Source of the DNA: Tianweitania sediminis
Lineage (GTDB): Bacteria > Pseudomonadota > Alphaproteobacteria > Rhizobiales > Rhizobiaceae
Direction: 5' to 3'
Length of the DNA stretch: 64,000 nt
NCBI RefSeq assembly: GCF_017813335.1
Contig: NZ_JAGIYY010000003.1
Span: 62,001 to 126,000 of the forward strand
In this document: positions 16,219-24,637 of the stretch, piece by piece
Numbering within the stretch: the stretch's first letter is position 1
Layout: every line of letters begins with the position of its first letter
Notes under the pieces: generated by a model
Databases searched by the model: none
What the model was told of the DNA's origin: nothing
Seen by the model: the letters and a program-made list of their open reading frames with translations, nothing else
Program-made: the position numbers and the translations under genes

Positions 16219-19200
16219 CTAGCCGTCCGGCAGGTTCTGGAACACGCCGGGCAAGGTACCGCCGGCGCCGGGTGCGGAAGGGGGCTGCAATGGCTGCAGC
16301 GACTGCGAACTCGATTGCCCAAGCGGCAGATCGAGAGGCGGCACCTCCACCGGCGGGCTGGGAGTGGTCGTCGGCGCTGGTGTTGGCTGCGGCTGGGGTG
16401 CGGCTTCAATCGCCGCGTCGCGGGCCGCTTGCGCGGCCGCAGCGGCCGCTTGCGCCTGCTCTTCGGCGTCGCGGCGCGCTTGTTCGGCTTGTTGGCGCGC
16501 TTCTTCTTCCGCCCTTTGCCGCTGTTCTTCTTCCTGGCGCAGGCGTTCCGCTTCGTTGCGCGCGTCTTGCAAAGCCGCGTAATAGCGGGTTTCGCGGCGC
16601 AGCCGTTGTTGTTCAAGCAAAAGCGCCTGCATGGCTTCCACTCGCGCCTGCTCGATCTCCAGGGCGCGCTGCGTCAGGAACTGCGACAAGGCAGCCGTAT
16701 CGTAGGTGACGTCAGGGTTCTCCACCGGCCCCGCGAAGCGCACGGTCACCGTGGGTTCGGAGCCCACCAGCGCCGCATTACCGGGTTGGTAGGCGATGGT
16801 GGCCTGTCCATTCACCGTGGTGGTGCGCGCATCGAATGTCAGATCAACAGCCATGGTTGATTCGGGCGCCGCGAAAGTCGTCAGGGGGGCACGAAAAACG
16901 CCGTTGGCGACCGCAAAGGCCGCCTCGGCATCACCGGCTTGGTAAACGCCTTGCCCAACAATACCGGGTGCGAACTCCGCCACCGCGATCTGGTCCACGG
17001 TGCGGCCGATCTGGTCGGCTTGGGCAAGCAGTGCGGGCAAGGCGGTCGGGTTCAAGCCCGAGATGGTGAGCCCCTTCAGCGTCACGGTTCCCGAACCGGA
17101 CAAGGCGGCAACCATCGCTTCGGGCGACTTGCCGCTGGCGCTGACCGTGATGCCGAAATCACCCTGTCCGCCGAGAGCCTCGTTGCCGCTCACCCGCTCA
17201 ACTGCGCCATTCGCCAGCGCCAATTGCGCAGACAGGAGGCCGTTGCCCCCTGCGTTCTGGAGGCTCACGAGACCGGAGATTGTGCCACCGGCAAACTCGC
17301 CCTTCAGGTCGGTAATCCGCAATCCCTCTCCGTCGAGCCGCAGTCCGAAGCTGGCATCTGAAACCAGCAGCCCGATGCCGACTTCGAGTTCGCCCGCATT
17401 CAGCTTCAGGTCAACGGTGAACGGCAGCAACACCTGGCTGGCGAAGGGTGTTTGCGACCATTCCCCGGCTGGCCCGGCTTCGAAAGGATCGATCCCCGTT
17501 ACCATCCCAGCGGCCGTTTCGAGGTCGAGGTCGGCCAAAAACAGGTCGCCGGCCAAATGCGGCCGGCCTTCGATCACCTCGCCGCTGATCGTCCCTTGAA
17601 CGTCACCGCCGTTCCAGGAGCCCTGGACATTGGCTTCGAGCCTGCCTTCCGCGAGCGAAACGGGACCGGCAAGCCCCACCGCAGCACCCAGGCCCATGCC
17701 GCGCACGCCAAGTCCCGTGGTCATCAGCCAGGGTTCGATATCGCCGGCAGTAAGACGCGCGTCGCCTTGTGCGCGGAGGGTTCCGTCGCGCATGAACACG
17801 GTCCCGTCGAAGCCACCATCGAGGTCCGTGCTGCGCAGGGTGGCCGATGTGCGCAGACCTCCCGCCAAGGTTCCATGAAGCTGGAGATCGGCTTCCGTGC
17901 GGTCGAGAAGCCCCAGCGGCAGGGCGGGCAAGCCGGCCAGCGCAAGAAGAGCGGCGCCATCTTCGTTGGCCGCATCAAGCGACAGGATCAACGGCAGGTC
18001 GAGTATTGGCTTGTCGAGGTTGCTGCTGCTGGCTGTCAGCTGCAAGCGTGTGCCGCCGCTTGTGCCCCTCGCGCTGACGGCGAGGCCACGTGCCCCGTCG
18101 CCCGCCGCCGCGGCACTTGCCACCACATCCAGGCGCGTGTCGGCGAACAGCCCCGGATAGGCCACGGCCCGAGCCTGGAGCTCGCTGACAACAGGGTTCT
18201 GCGGGAAGCGGGCCGCGAGCTGCTCCACAAGCGGCGCGAGGTCGGTGGCGATCAGCGATGCATCGATGTCGCCCGTCGGCTGAGCGTCCAGATGGTCGAG
18301 GCTGCCCGTTGCGCTGATGCTGGCACCAGCCAGCCCGCTGATCGCGAGCCGGTCGATTTCCAGCCTGTCTGCGCGCAGGCGCAGCGCAGTGTCGAGGCTG
18401 TCTGCAACAAGGCCATAGGCACGCACAGGCCCGGCCTGGACGGTGAAATCAAGATCATGGTCGGCGAGCCGCGTTTCACCCCGGTCGCTCACGAAGATCG
18501 AAGCAAAGGCTGCAAGCCCGTCCACGTCCAGTGCATCGCCGTCGAGTTCAACACGAATGGAAGGGCGCGCATTGGGCGGCTGCGCGCGCTCAACGGCGCC
18601 GCGGAACCGTGCATCGCCCAGTTGAAGCTCAAGATCGGTCAGGCTCTGCCGCGTTCGGCTGATGTCCACCTTGGCATCGAAGCCTGCCGCCGGCAGCACG
18701 CGGATCGCTTCATCCACGTCGCGGGAGAGCCAGGCGGCAAAACCGGACGGCTGCGCCACCGCAAGCAGCAACTCGCCCGAAAAGCCGAAGTCCTCGCCCA
18801 CCCGCAGGACACCACTGCCTTCCAGCGTCGTGCGGCCGGGCAGCGTCGCGGCGAAGGTTTGCAGGCGCCAGCCACCCGCATCAGGCTGCGCGGAAAGCCG
18901 CACGTCCCGGATCGTGGTATCGCCTGCAACCACCGCCGGCAGGTTCACCTCCACCGTTCCCGGGATAGTGGGCTTCGGCAAAGCGTTGACCACGCGCTCC
19001 AACGCCGCGATCCGCTGTTCGAGGGTGATGCCTGGCCCTGCGGCGCCCGCAACGGTTTCATCGAAGCGCACCTGCGCCCCATCGGCCGTGATGAAAAAGC
19101 TCGGCTCTTTTTCCAGCGAAAGTTCCGCCGACCCTTCCGCTGTATAGGGATTGTCGAGCGGTCCTGTTTCGAAGCGATAGTCCGGCAACGCGAAACGGTC

Positions 19201-20025
19201 GCTCTCGAGGGCGAAGCTTCCGGTGAGCCGGTAAGCCGGCACGGCTTCCGCTTGCGGCGCTGCGTTTTCGGCGCCATCTACGGTGGGAACAGCGGCCTCG
19301 TTTCGCGCGGCAAGCCGCAGCGTCCCGGTATAGTTCGGTTGCGTGCCCTCGAACTGCAGCGTTCCGTCGAGATCGACGCTGAAGGGGATCTGCTGCGGGG
19401 TCACCCCGACACGCAGCCGCATGCTGCCGCTTTCATCCACCGCGCCAGTGCTGACCGCGAGTGCGGCCGGTTGCCCGTCGATCTCTGCCACGCCCTCCAT
19501 GCGCCACGGACCGGCCAGCGAGCGCGCCGATAGCGTCGCATCAAGGCCGCTCAGGCTGTGGGTGCTTCCGCTCGGCCCATGCACGAGGTCGACCTGCCCA
19601 TCCGTGATCGTCAGCGCTTCCACCGAAATCTGGCGCGGGTCGAACCGCGTGTTGGGTCGCACGGCCCAGTCGACGGCGCCGCTTTCATCCACGACGATCC
19701 GCAGGTGCGGCTGAACAAGCCGCATGTCGAAGATCCGGAATTCTCCGCTCATGAACGGCGCGAGTTCTGCATCCATGGAAAAGGTTGCCGCCGTCATGGC
19801 GGGCTGACCCGGTTCGGTGCCCGCCACTTCCACATCCGCGAAGGTCACGGAAGGAAACGGCAGCAAGCGCGCACTGGCATCACCGCGCACGGTCACTTGC
19901 CGGCCTAGGATGCGCGTTGCTTCGGCTTCGAACTCCGCGCGGTAACTGGACCAGTTGATGAAATACGGGGCGACCAGCGCTGCGGTGAGCAGCAGCACGA
20001 CCAGACCTCCGATGAACACAAACAA
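16219..20025 (-). CDS. AsmA family outer-membrane-biogenesis-type protein
   Basis: A giant protein of about 1268 residues of the AsmA superfamily, thought to bridge the periplasm and help lipid or outer-membrane assembly. One N-terminal helix (FIGGLVVLLLTAALVAPYFI) is followed by the AsmA start NWSSYRAEFEAEATRILGRQ, long beta-rich repeats, and a C-terminal AsmA-like domain (about 900-1120). A charged coiled coil (about 1135-1230) and a Pro/Thr/Gln-rich tail end the protein. The start is uncertain: no in-frame ATG exists. TTG 20025 is given, but CTG 20037 follows GGAG with ideal spacing and would give LLARLFVFIGG, the more natural family N-terminus; GTG 20019 is a third option. It is monocistronic. 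Confidence 0.88.
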   Translation of the reverse strand: MFVFIGGLVVLLLTAALVAPYFINWSSYRAEFEAEATRILGRQVTVRGDASARLLPFPSVTFADVEVAGTEPGQPAMTAATFSMDAELAPFMSGEFRIFDMRLVQPHLRIVVDESGAVDWAVRPNTRFDPRQISVEALTITDGQVDLVHGPSGSTHSLSGLDATLSARSLAGPWRMEGVAEIDGQPAALAVSTGAVDESGSMRLRVGVTPQQIPFSVDLDGTLQFEGTQPNYTGTLRLAARNEAAVPTVDGAENAAPQAEAVPAYRLTGSFALESDRFALPDYRFETGPLDNPYTAEGSAELSLEKEPSFFITADGAQVRFDETVAGAAGPGITLEQRIAALERVVNALPKPTIPGTVEVNLPAVVAGDTTIRDVRLSAQPDAGGWRLQTFAATLPGRTTLEGSGVLRVGEDFGFSGELLLAVAQPSGFAAWLSRDVDEAIRVLPAAGFDAKVDISRTRQSLTDLELQLGDARFRGAVERAQPPNARPSIRVELDGDALDVDGLAAFASIFVSDRGETRLADHDLDFTVQAGPVRAYGLVADSLDTALRLRADRLEIDRLAISGLAGASISATGSLDHLDAQPTGDIDASLIATDLAPLVEQLAARFPQNPVVSELQARAVAYPGLFADTRLDVVASAAAAGDGARGLAVSARGTSGGTRLQLTASSSNLDKPILDLPLILSLDAANEDGAALLALAGLPALPLGLLDRTEADLQLHGTLAGGLRTSATLRSTDLDGGFDGTVFMRDGTLRAQGDARLTAGDIEPWLMTTGLGVRGMGLGAAVGLAGPVSLAEGRLEANVQGSWNGGDVQGTISGEVIEGRPHLAGDLFLADLDLETAAGMVTGIDPFEAGPAGEWSQTPFASQVLLPFTVDLKLNAGELEVGIGLLVSDASFGLRLDGEGLRITDLKGEFAGGTISGLVSLQNAGGNGLLSAQLALANGAVERVSGNEALGGQGDFGITVSASGKSPEAMVAALSGSGTVTLKGLTISGLNPTALPALLAQADQIGRTVDQIAVAEFAPGIVGQGVYQAGDAEAAFAVANGVFRAPLTTFAAPESTMAVDLTFDARTTTVNGQATIAYQPGNAALVGSEPTVTVRFAGPVENPDVTYDTAALSQFLTQRALEIEQARVEAMQALLLEQQRLRRETRYYAALQDARNEAERLRQEEEQRQRAEEEARQQAEQARRDAEEQAQAAAAAAQAARDAAIEAAPQPQPTPAPTTTPSPPVEVPPLDLPLGQSSSQSLQPLQPPSAPGAGGTLPGVFQNLPDG

Positions 20026-20167
20026 ACGGGCCAGCAGGGATGCTCCATGACTTCCGGCGCGGGGCCGGTTCTGTTCTTGCTTTCCCCCACTCTAGTACGG
20101 CCTGTGCCGCGATGAAACCGCCCGGCCGTCGCTAAGCCCCGTCTTTCACCTGATTCTGAACGGGAAC

Positions 20168-21577
20168 CTATGCCGGTAAGATCTTGCCGGGATTCAGGAT
20201 ATTGAGCGGATCGAGTGCCGTTTTCACAGCGCGCATCACGTCAACGGCGGGCCCCAGTTCCTCGCGCAGATAGGCCATCTTGCCCTGCCCGATGCCGTGC
20301 TCCCCGGTGATCGTCCCGTCCATGGCAATCGCCCGGCGCGCCAGCCGCTCGATGAAGGTTTCGGCCCGTGCGATCTCGTCGGGATCATCCATGTCGATGA
20401 GGACCAGCGTGTGGAAATTGCCGTCGCCCGCATGGCCGACAATGGGCGCCACCAAGCCGAGTTCGTCGATGTCCTGTTCCGTTTCCGCGATGCAGTCGGC
20501 CAGTCGCGAGATCGGCACGCAGGCATCCGTCGACAGCGCCTTCTTGTGGGGCGCGAGCGCTTCAGCTGCATGATAGGCCTGGTGGCGCGCTTTCCATAGC
20601 TTGGCGCGCTCTTCCGCAACCTTGGTCCAGTGGAAAGGCCCCCCGTCGAGGTCGGCAGCGATCTCGCCAAAGAGTTCGGCTTGTTCGGCAACACCCGCGT
20701 CCGAGCCGTGAAACTCGAGGAACAGGCAGGGCTGCTCGGGATAATCGGTCTTGTTGTAGCGGTTGATCGCCTGCATCTGCAGCGCGTTGACGAGCTCGAT
20801 GCGGGCCACGGGGATGCCCATCTGGACGGTGGAGATCACCGCACGACACGCAGCATCAAGGCTCGGGAAGGTGCAGATGCCGCCAGAAATCGCCTGCGGA
20901 ATGCCGAAAAGCTTGAGCGTCAATTTGGTGATGATCCCAAGCGTCCCCTCCGATCCCACCATCAGCCGCGTGAGGTCGTAGCCCGCGCTGGTTTTCTTGG
21001 CCCGCTTCGCTGTTTGCACGATTGTGCCGTCGGCCATGACCACCTCGAGCGCCAGCACGTTGTCGCGCATCGTCCCGTAGCGTACCGCGTTGGTGCCGGA
21101 TGCCCGTGTCGCCGCCATTCCACCAAGCGAGGCATTAGCACCGGGATCGATTGGAAAGAACAGGCCGGTGTCGCGCAGGTGAACGTTCAGGTCCTCGCGC
21201 GTCACGCCCGGCTGAATCGTGCAGTCGAGGTCATCGGAATCCACCGAAAGGACCTTGTTCATGCGGCTGGTGTTGATCGTGATGCCGCCGGCCGGCGCAT
21301 TCACCTGGCCTTCCAGCGAGGACCCCACGCCGAAGGGAATCACCGGAACCCGGTTCGCGGCGCACAACTTCACGATCGCGCTCACTTCTTCCGTGGTTTC
21401 CGGCCAAACCACCGCATCCGGCGCCTGGGTCGGCAGGTAGGTTGTTGTGTGGCCGTGCTGCTCGCGAAAAGCCTGTCCGGTCTGGAGCCGATCGGCAAAA
21501 CGCTGCTTCAACTCTGCGACAACTGCAGCGATTCCGTCTTCGTTGCGTGCGGCCGCAACGGCATCCTTCAGCGCCAT
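20168..21577 (-). CDS. FAD-linked D-lactate dehydrogenase (GlcD/LDHD type)
   Basis: Flavoprotein of the FAD-binding type 4 family, closest in layout to D-lactate dehydrogenase (cytochrome) or glycolate oxidase subunit GlcD. 469 residues: FAD-binding domain with PFGVGSSLEGQVNAPAGG (about 75-92) and DPGANASLGGMAATRASGTNAVRYG, then a C-terminal FAD-oxidase domain with the signature GHAGDGNFH and GEHGIGQGK near the end. The ATG at 21577 has a strong AGGAGG six bases upstream; 30 further in-frame residues upstream are unconserved. It is divergent from the thioesterase gene and lacks GlcE/GlcF partners, favouring a stand-alone D-lactate or 2-hydroxyacid dehydrogenase. Confidence 0.9.
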   Translation of the reverse strand: MALKDAVAAARNEDGIAAVVAELKQRFADRLQTGQAFREQHGHTTTYLPTQAPDAVVWPETTEEVSAIVKLCAANRVPVIPFGVGSSLEGQVNAPAGGITINTSRMNKVLSVDSDDLDCTIQPGVTREDLNVHLRDTGLFFPIDPGANASLGGMAATRASGTNAVRYGTMRDNVLALEVVMADGTIVQTAKRAKKTSAGYDLTRLMVGSEGTLGIITKLTLKLFGIPQAISGGICTFPSLDAACRAVISTVQMGIPVARIELVNALQMQAINRYNKTDYPEQPCLFLEFHGSDAGVAEQAELFGEIAADLDGGPFHWTKVAEERAKLWKARHQAYHAAEALAPHKKALSTDACVPISRLADCIAETEQDIDELGLVAPIVGHAGDGNFHTLVLIDMDDPDEIARAETFIERLARRAIAMDGTITGEHGIGQGKMAYLREELGPAVDVMRAVKTALDPLNILNPGKILPA

Positions 21578-21700
21578 GGATGGCCTCCTGTTTCTGTTGG
21601 CGGCCGACGAAGTAAGCGACGGCCCTTCCTTGGCGCGTGTCCTATCGTTTAATGATGCGGCATGCACCGGTTTTCATCTGATTGTCTTTGAGGCTTCAAA

Positions 21701-22183
21701 ATGTCCACGCCCGCACCTTTCACCTCCACCCCGCTCGACATCGAGAAGGAATGGATCGATTACAACGGGCACCTCAACATGGCCTTCTACAATGTCTTGT
21801 TCGACCGTGGTGTCGACCAGGCCTATGACATCCTCGGCATCGGCGCCGACTACGCCAAGACCCGCCGCCTTACGACCTACACGGCCGAGGTGCATGTGTG
21901 TTACGTGCGCGAACTGCATCTGGGCGACCGCGTCACCGTCTCGTTCCAGATCCTCGATACGGACGAAAAGCGCATCCACGTGTTTCAGGAAATCCACCAC
22001 GTGGATGGGTGGCTCGCGGCCACGTCGGAGGGCGTGACCCTGCATGTCGATATGGCAGGCCCGAAGGTCACCCCGTTCCCACCGGACATTCTGGAGAAGA
22101 TCGAGGCCATGAAGCAGGCGCATGCTTCCCTGCCTCGGCCGGAGCGGGCCGGCCGCTCCATTGGGATCAAGCGGAAGAGCTGA
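21701..22183 (+). CDS. Hotdog-fold thioesterase family protein
   Basis: A 160-residue single hotdog domain of the 4-hydroxybenzoyl-CoA thioesterase class. WIDYNGHLNMAFYNVLFDRGVD (about 18-39) carries the conserved Asp/Asn-Gly-His motif and the following helix. The group includes betainyl-CoA thioesterases of carnitine breakdown, but no carnitine genes are near, so the acyl-CoA substrate is open. The C-terminal 25 residues are basic (RAGRSIGIKRKS). ATG 21701 follows TTTGAGG. Divergent from the D-lactate dehydrogenase gene, with a 123-base shared promoter region. Confidence 0.85.
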   Translation: MSTPAPFTSTPLDIEKEWIDYNGHLNMAFYNVLFDRGVDQAYDILGIGADYAKTRRLTTYTAEVHVCYVRELHLGDRVTVSFQILDTDEKRIHVFQEIHHVDGWLAATSEGVTLHVDMAGPKVTPFPPDILEKIEAMKQAHASLPRPERAGRSIGIKRKS

Positions 22184-22189
22184 GGCCGG

Positions 22190-22203
22190 TTGATCTCGAT
22201 CAA
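22190..22203 (+). promoter_or_regulatory. Perfect FNR/FixK box upstream of a micropeptide gene
   Basis: TTGATCTCGATCAA matches the FNR/FixK/FnrN consensus TTGAT-N4-ATCAA at all ten defined positions. Its centre lies 41.5 bases before a predicted start near 22238, with TAGAAG (22226-22231) in the -10 position, the geometry of a class II activated promoter. The first gene downstream is the 33-residue peptide at 22257. Confidence 0.65.
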
Positions 22204-22256
22204 ATCAGGCTGGTCGGTGGCTTGGTAGAAGGGCTCCGTCAACAGGAGCCCCGACC

Positions 22257-22358
22257 ATGCCATACGAAACAATCGTCGTTGTATCCGCCGTTCTCGCCGT
22301 TTTCGCCTTCTTCGCCGGCGTCACGCTCTTCAGCGACCTGACGTCCAAGGAGCACTGA
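22257..22358 (+). CDS. Single-helix membrane micropeptide, 33 residues
   Basis: ATG 22257 follows AGGAG eight bases upstream. The 33-residue product begins MPYETIVVVSAVLAVFAFF, forming one transmembrane helix (about 5-25), and ends with a charged SDLTSKEH tail likely in the cytoplasm or periplasm. I do not recognise a named family, though such short peptides are common in Hyphomicrobiales. A perfect FNR/FixK box 53 bases upstream suggests low-oxygen expression, and many single-helix peptides of this kind are subunits of respiratory complexes; that link is inference. Its stop is four bases from the end of the convergent GST gene. Confidence 0.72.
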   Translation: MPYETIVVVSAVLAVFAFFAGVTLFSDLTSKEH

Positions 22359-22362
22359 AGGT

Positions 22363-22983
22363 TTATCCGTAGGCGTAGGGCCCGCCCGCCTTCAGCGCGC
22401 GCTTGTAGGCCGGACGTGACTGGATCCGCGTGAGCCAGGCGACGGTTTTCGGCCGGCTTCGCTCGAGCCCCGCTCGCGCCCGGGCGGCTTCCAGGGGAAA
22501 GCTCATCATGATGTCGGCTGCGCTGATGTCATCCCCGGCGAACCATTGCCGTTCCTTCAGCGCGCCTTCCACGAAGTCGAGGTGAACGTCGATCATCGGC
22601 TGGATCCGCTTCATCGCGATCCTGCCCATGATCGGGATCTTGCTCAAAACCAGCGCCACCAGCAGCGGCGGCATCAGCGAACCTTCCGCATAATGCAGGA
22701 ACTGCCGGTAGCGCAGCATGCCGTCGTCCGCATCCGGCGGCCCGAAGCGTCCGCCCGCCTTGTTCACGAGGTACTCCACGATCGCCCCGCTTTCGGCGAT
22801 CACCCGCCCTTCATCCTCGATCACAGGCGATTTGCCGAGGGGATGGACGCGCTTCAGCTCGGGTGGCGCGAGCATGTTCCGCAAACGCTCGTAGCGGCGG
22901 ATCTCATACGGCAACTCCAGTTCCTCCAGCATCCAGAGGACGCGCTGCGAACGAGAATTATTGAGATGGTGAACAATGATCAT
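22363..22983 (-). CDS. Glutathione S-transferase family protein
   Basis: A 206-residue soluble GST. The N-terminal thioredoxin-like domain includes HHLNNSRSQRVLWMLEELELPYE with the catalytic-region serine pair, cis-Pro in KSPVIED and the ESGAIVEYL glutathione-binding turn. The all-helical C-terminal domain starts near 85. ATG 22983 follows AGGAGCTTCA; a longer in-frame start to 23121 lacks conserved sequence. It lies 58 bases downstream of the alpha/beta hydrolase gene on the same strand. The substrate is unknown; detoxification is the family role. Confidence 0.93.
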   Translation of the reverse strand: MIIVHHLNNSRSQRVLWMLEELELPYEIRRYERLRNMLAPPELKRVHPLGKSPVIEDEGRVIAESGAIVEYLVNKAGGRFGPPDADDGMLRYRQFLHYAEGSLMPPLLVALVLSKIPIMGRIAMKRIQPMIDVHLDFVEGALKERQWFAGDDISAADIMMSFPLEAARARAGLERSRPKTVAWLTRIQSRPAYKRALKAGGPYAYG

Positions 22984-23041
22984 TGAAGCTCCTGGAGAAG
23001 CGGCCATGCCAATTTTTGTCAGTGCAGTGGCGCTTGAGTCT

Positions 23042-23953
23042 TCAATCACCCGCGCGCCCCACTTCCACGATTGCGTCTGCGAACACCTGCGGAGCTTCTT
23101 GCGGAAAGTTGTGTCCGACACCGGGCACGATCTCCCGCCGATAACGCCCGGTGAACCGATGCGCCGTCTGGTCTTCTGCCGATGACCCCGTCACGCCGTC
23201 GTCGGCACCTTCCAGCACGACGCTTGGGACGCTGATCGAAGGCTGTTGCGCCAGCCGCTGCTCGATCTCCTCCACCCCAGGATCTCCCCTCACGACCCCG
23301 TAGCGGTGGCGGTAGGAGTGGATCACCACCTCCACGAAATCGGGATTGTCGAAGGCGTCGGCCGACTGATCGAATGTCGCCTGACCGAAAGTCCAGGTCG
23401 GCGACCACAGTTTCCAGAGAAGATGCGTGAGCGCCCGCCGATTGCGCGACAGCCCCTCCACGCCGCGGTCTGTATGGAAGTAGTATTGGTACCAGTACCG
23501 GAACTCCGTTTCGGGGTCGGCCGGCTGCCCCGCATTCGCGATATCCTGGATGTTGTAGCCGGTGCCGCAACTCACCAGCCCGGCAACCCGCTCCGGCCAC
23601 AAGGCGGCGACCACGCAAGCCGCACGCCCGCCCCAGTCATAGCCACCAAGGACTGCCTTCCCGATACCGAGCGCATCCATGAGTGCCAGAAGATCATTGC
23701 CCAGCGCCGCCTGCTCGCCCGAGCGCATCGTTTGCGGCGACAGAAAGCGCGTCGGACCGTACCCCCTGAGATAGGGAACGATGCAGCGGTAGCCGCGGTC
23801 GGCGAGCATATCAGTGACGGCGTCGTAGGCATGCACGTCATAAGGAAAGCCGTGCAGCAGGATTGCGACCGGGCCATCCGCCGGACCGGCCTCATGGTAG
23901 CCAACCCTGAGAACACCGGCTTCGATCATGTGCAGGTTGGCGCTCCTGGTCAC
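23042..23953 (-). CDS. Alpha/beta hydrolase with aspartate nucleophile (epoxide hydrolase/dehalogenase-like)
   Basis: A 303-residue alpha/beta-hydrolase. The oxyanion motif LLHGFPYDVHAYD is near residue 33, and the nucleophile elbow is GGYDWGG (about 103-109), with Asp in place of Ser. An Asp nucleophile in a G-x-D-W-G elbow is characteristic of epoxide hydrolases and haloalkane/fluoroacetate dehalogenases rather than esterases. The catalytic His is in PGVGHNFPQEAP near the C-terminus. It starts at GTG 23953, overlapping the stop of the upstream cupin gene by four bases (GTGA), so the two are translationally coupled; GST follows. Confidence 0.88.
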   Translation of the reverse strand: MTRSANLHMIEAGVLRVGYHEAGPADGPVAILLHGFPYDVHAYDAVTDMLADRGYRCIVPYLRGYGPTRFLSPQTMRSGEQAALGNDLLALMDALGIGKAVLGGYDWGGRAACVVAALWPERVAGLVSCGTGYNIQDIANAGQPADPETEFRYWYQYYFHTDRGVEGLSRNRRALTHLLWKLWSPTWTFGQATFDQSADAFDNPDFVEVVIHSYRHRYGVVRGDPGVEEIEQRLAQQPSISVPSVVLEGADDGVTGSSAEDQTAHRFTGRYRREIVPGVGHNFPQEAPQVFADAIVEVGRAGD

Positions 23954-24471
23954 GATGGGTCACGCGCCCCGCCGAACCAGCCGTCAAGAGCCCCGCCGGT
24001 GATCGGATCCGTATCTGGCAGCGCAACTTGCGCCAGCGCGTTTTCGATCGCATCCGCAGCCATGTCGCCGGGGCTTGTGATGTCGCCATGCTGTCCTGCC
24101 GGGTAACCGCCTGCCACGCGAAAGTCGGTGGACGCGTTGATGCGCTTGTGGCCAACCCCCGCCGGCACGATGCAAACATCACCGATCGCCACCTTGGTGG
24201 TGATGCCGCTGTCGCCGCCGAACCCAAGCACCGCATGGCCGGACACGCAGGCCAGCACTTCATGACCCTGGGTATGGAAATGCCAGAACGGATAGACGGT
24301 ATAAACCCATGTTCCGGTCCAGCCATTCGCCTCAAACAGCCGGCACGCTGCCGCACCATCTCGCGCGCTATCGGGCAGGCGCTTCTTCCAGAAAACGAAG
24401 GGCAGCGCGCTGTTCGGAATCCCGAGGCTGCGATCGCGGGCAAAAACCTGATGGAGAAAGGGTTCGCTCAA
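23950..24471 (-). CDS. Cupin-domain protein (YjlB-like)
   Basis: A 173-residue cupin protein. Metal-ligand-like residues appear in FWHFHTQGHEVLACVSG (about 63-79: His, His, Glu pattern) and in the second motif PAGVGHKRI (about 103-111). The overall form resembles the YjlB family, whose function is unknown. It is the first gene of a probable three-gene unit with the Asp-nucleophile hydrolase (4-base overlap) and GST, which reads like a small detoxification set. It is divergent from the kinase-like gene at 24638 across 166 bases. Confidence 0.82.
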   Translation of the reverse strand: MSEPFLHQVFARDRSLGIPNSALPFVFWKKRLPDSARDGAAACRLFEANGWTGTWVYTVYPFWHFHTQGHEVLACVSGHAVLGFGGDSGITTKVAIGDVCIVPAGVGHKRINASTDFRVAGGYPAGQHGDITSPGDMAADAIENALAQVALPDTDPITGGALDGWFGGARDPS

Positions 24472-24637
24472 GCTGGTTCACCTGCCTGTGGGTCTCGCCT
24501 GTGCGCCGGGCGCACCACGCTGAGACCGCATCTTTGCAGAGCAATGAACAGCGCTGGGGCCGGTTCCACAAGGCCGCTCCTGCGTTGTGTCGCAGGTCCG
24601 GCTCCGCTAACATCTTTGCGGGGCTCGGCGGGACGTC

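Noticed and set aside
17452-19533. Open plus-strand frame of 693 codons
   Set aside because: It lies entirely antisense to the AsmA gene in high-GC DNA, shows no family motif and is His/Arg/Gly-rich in the way of a shadow frame.
22231-22251. Hairpin GGGCTCC/GGAGCCC sequestering the micropeptide ribosome binding site
   Set aside because: The predicted transcription start near 22238 falls in the loop, so the first arm would not be in the RNA. It stays possible if transcription begins further upstream.
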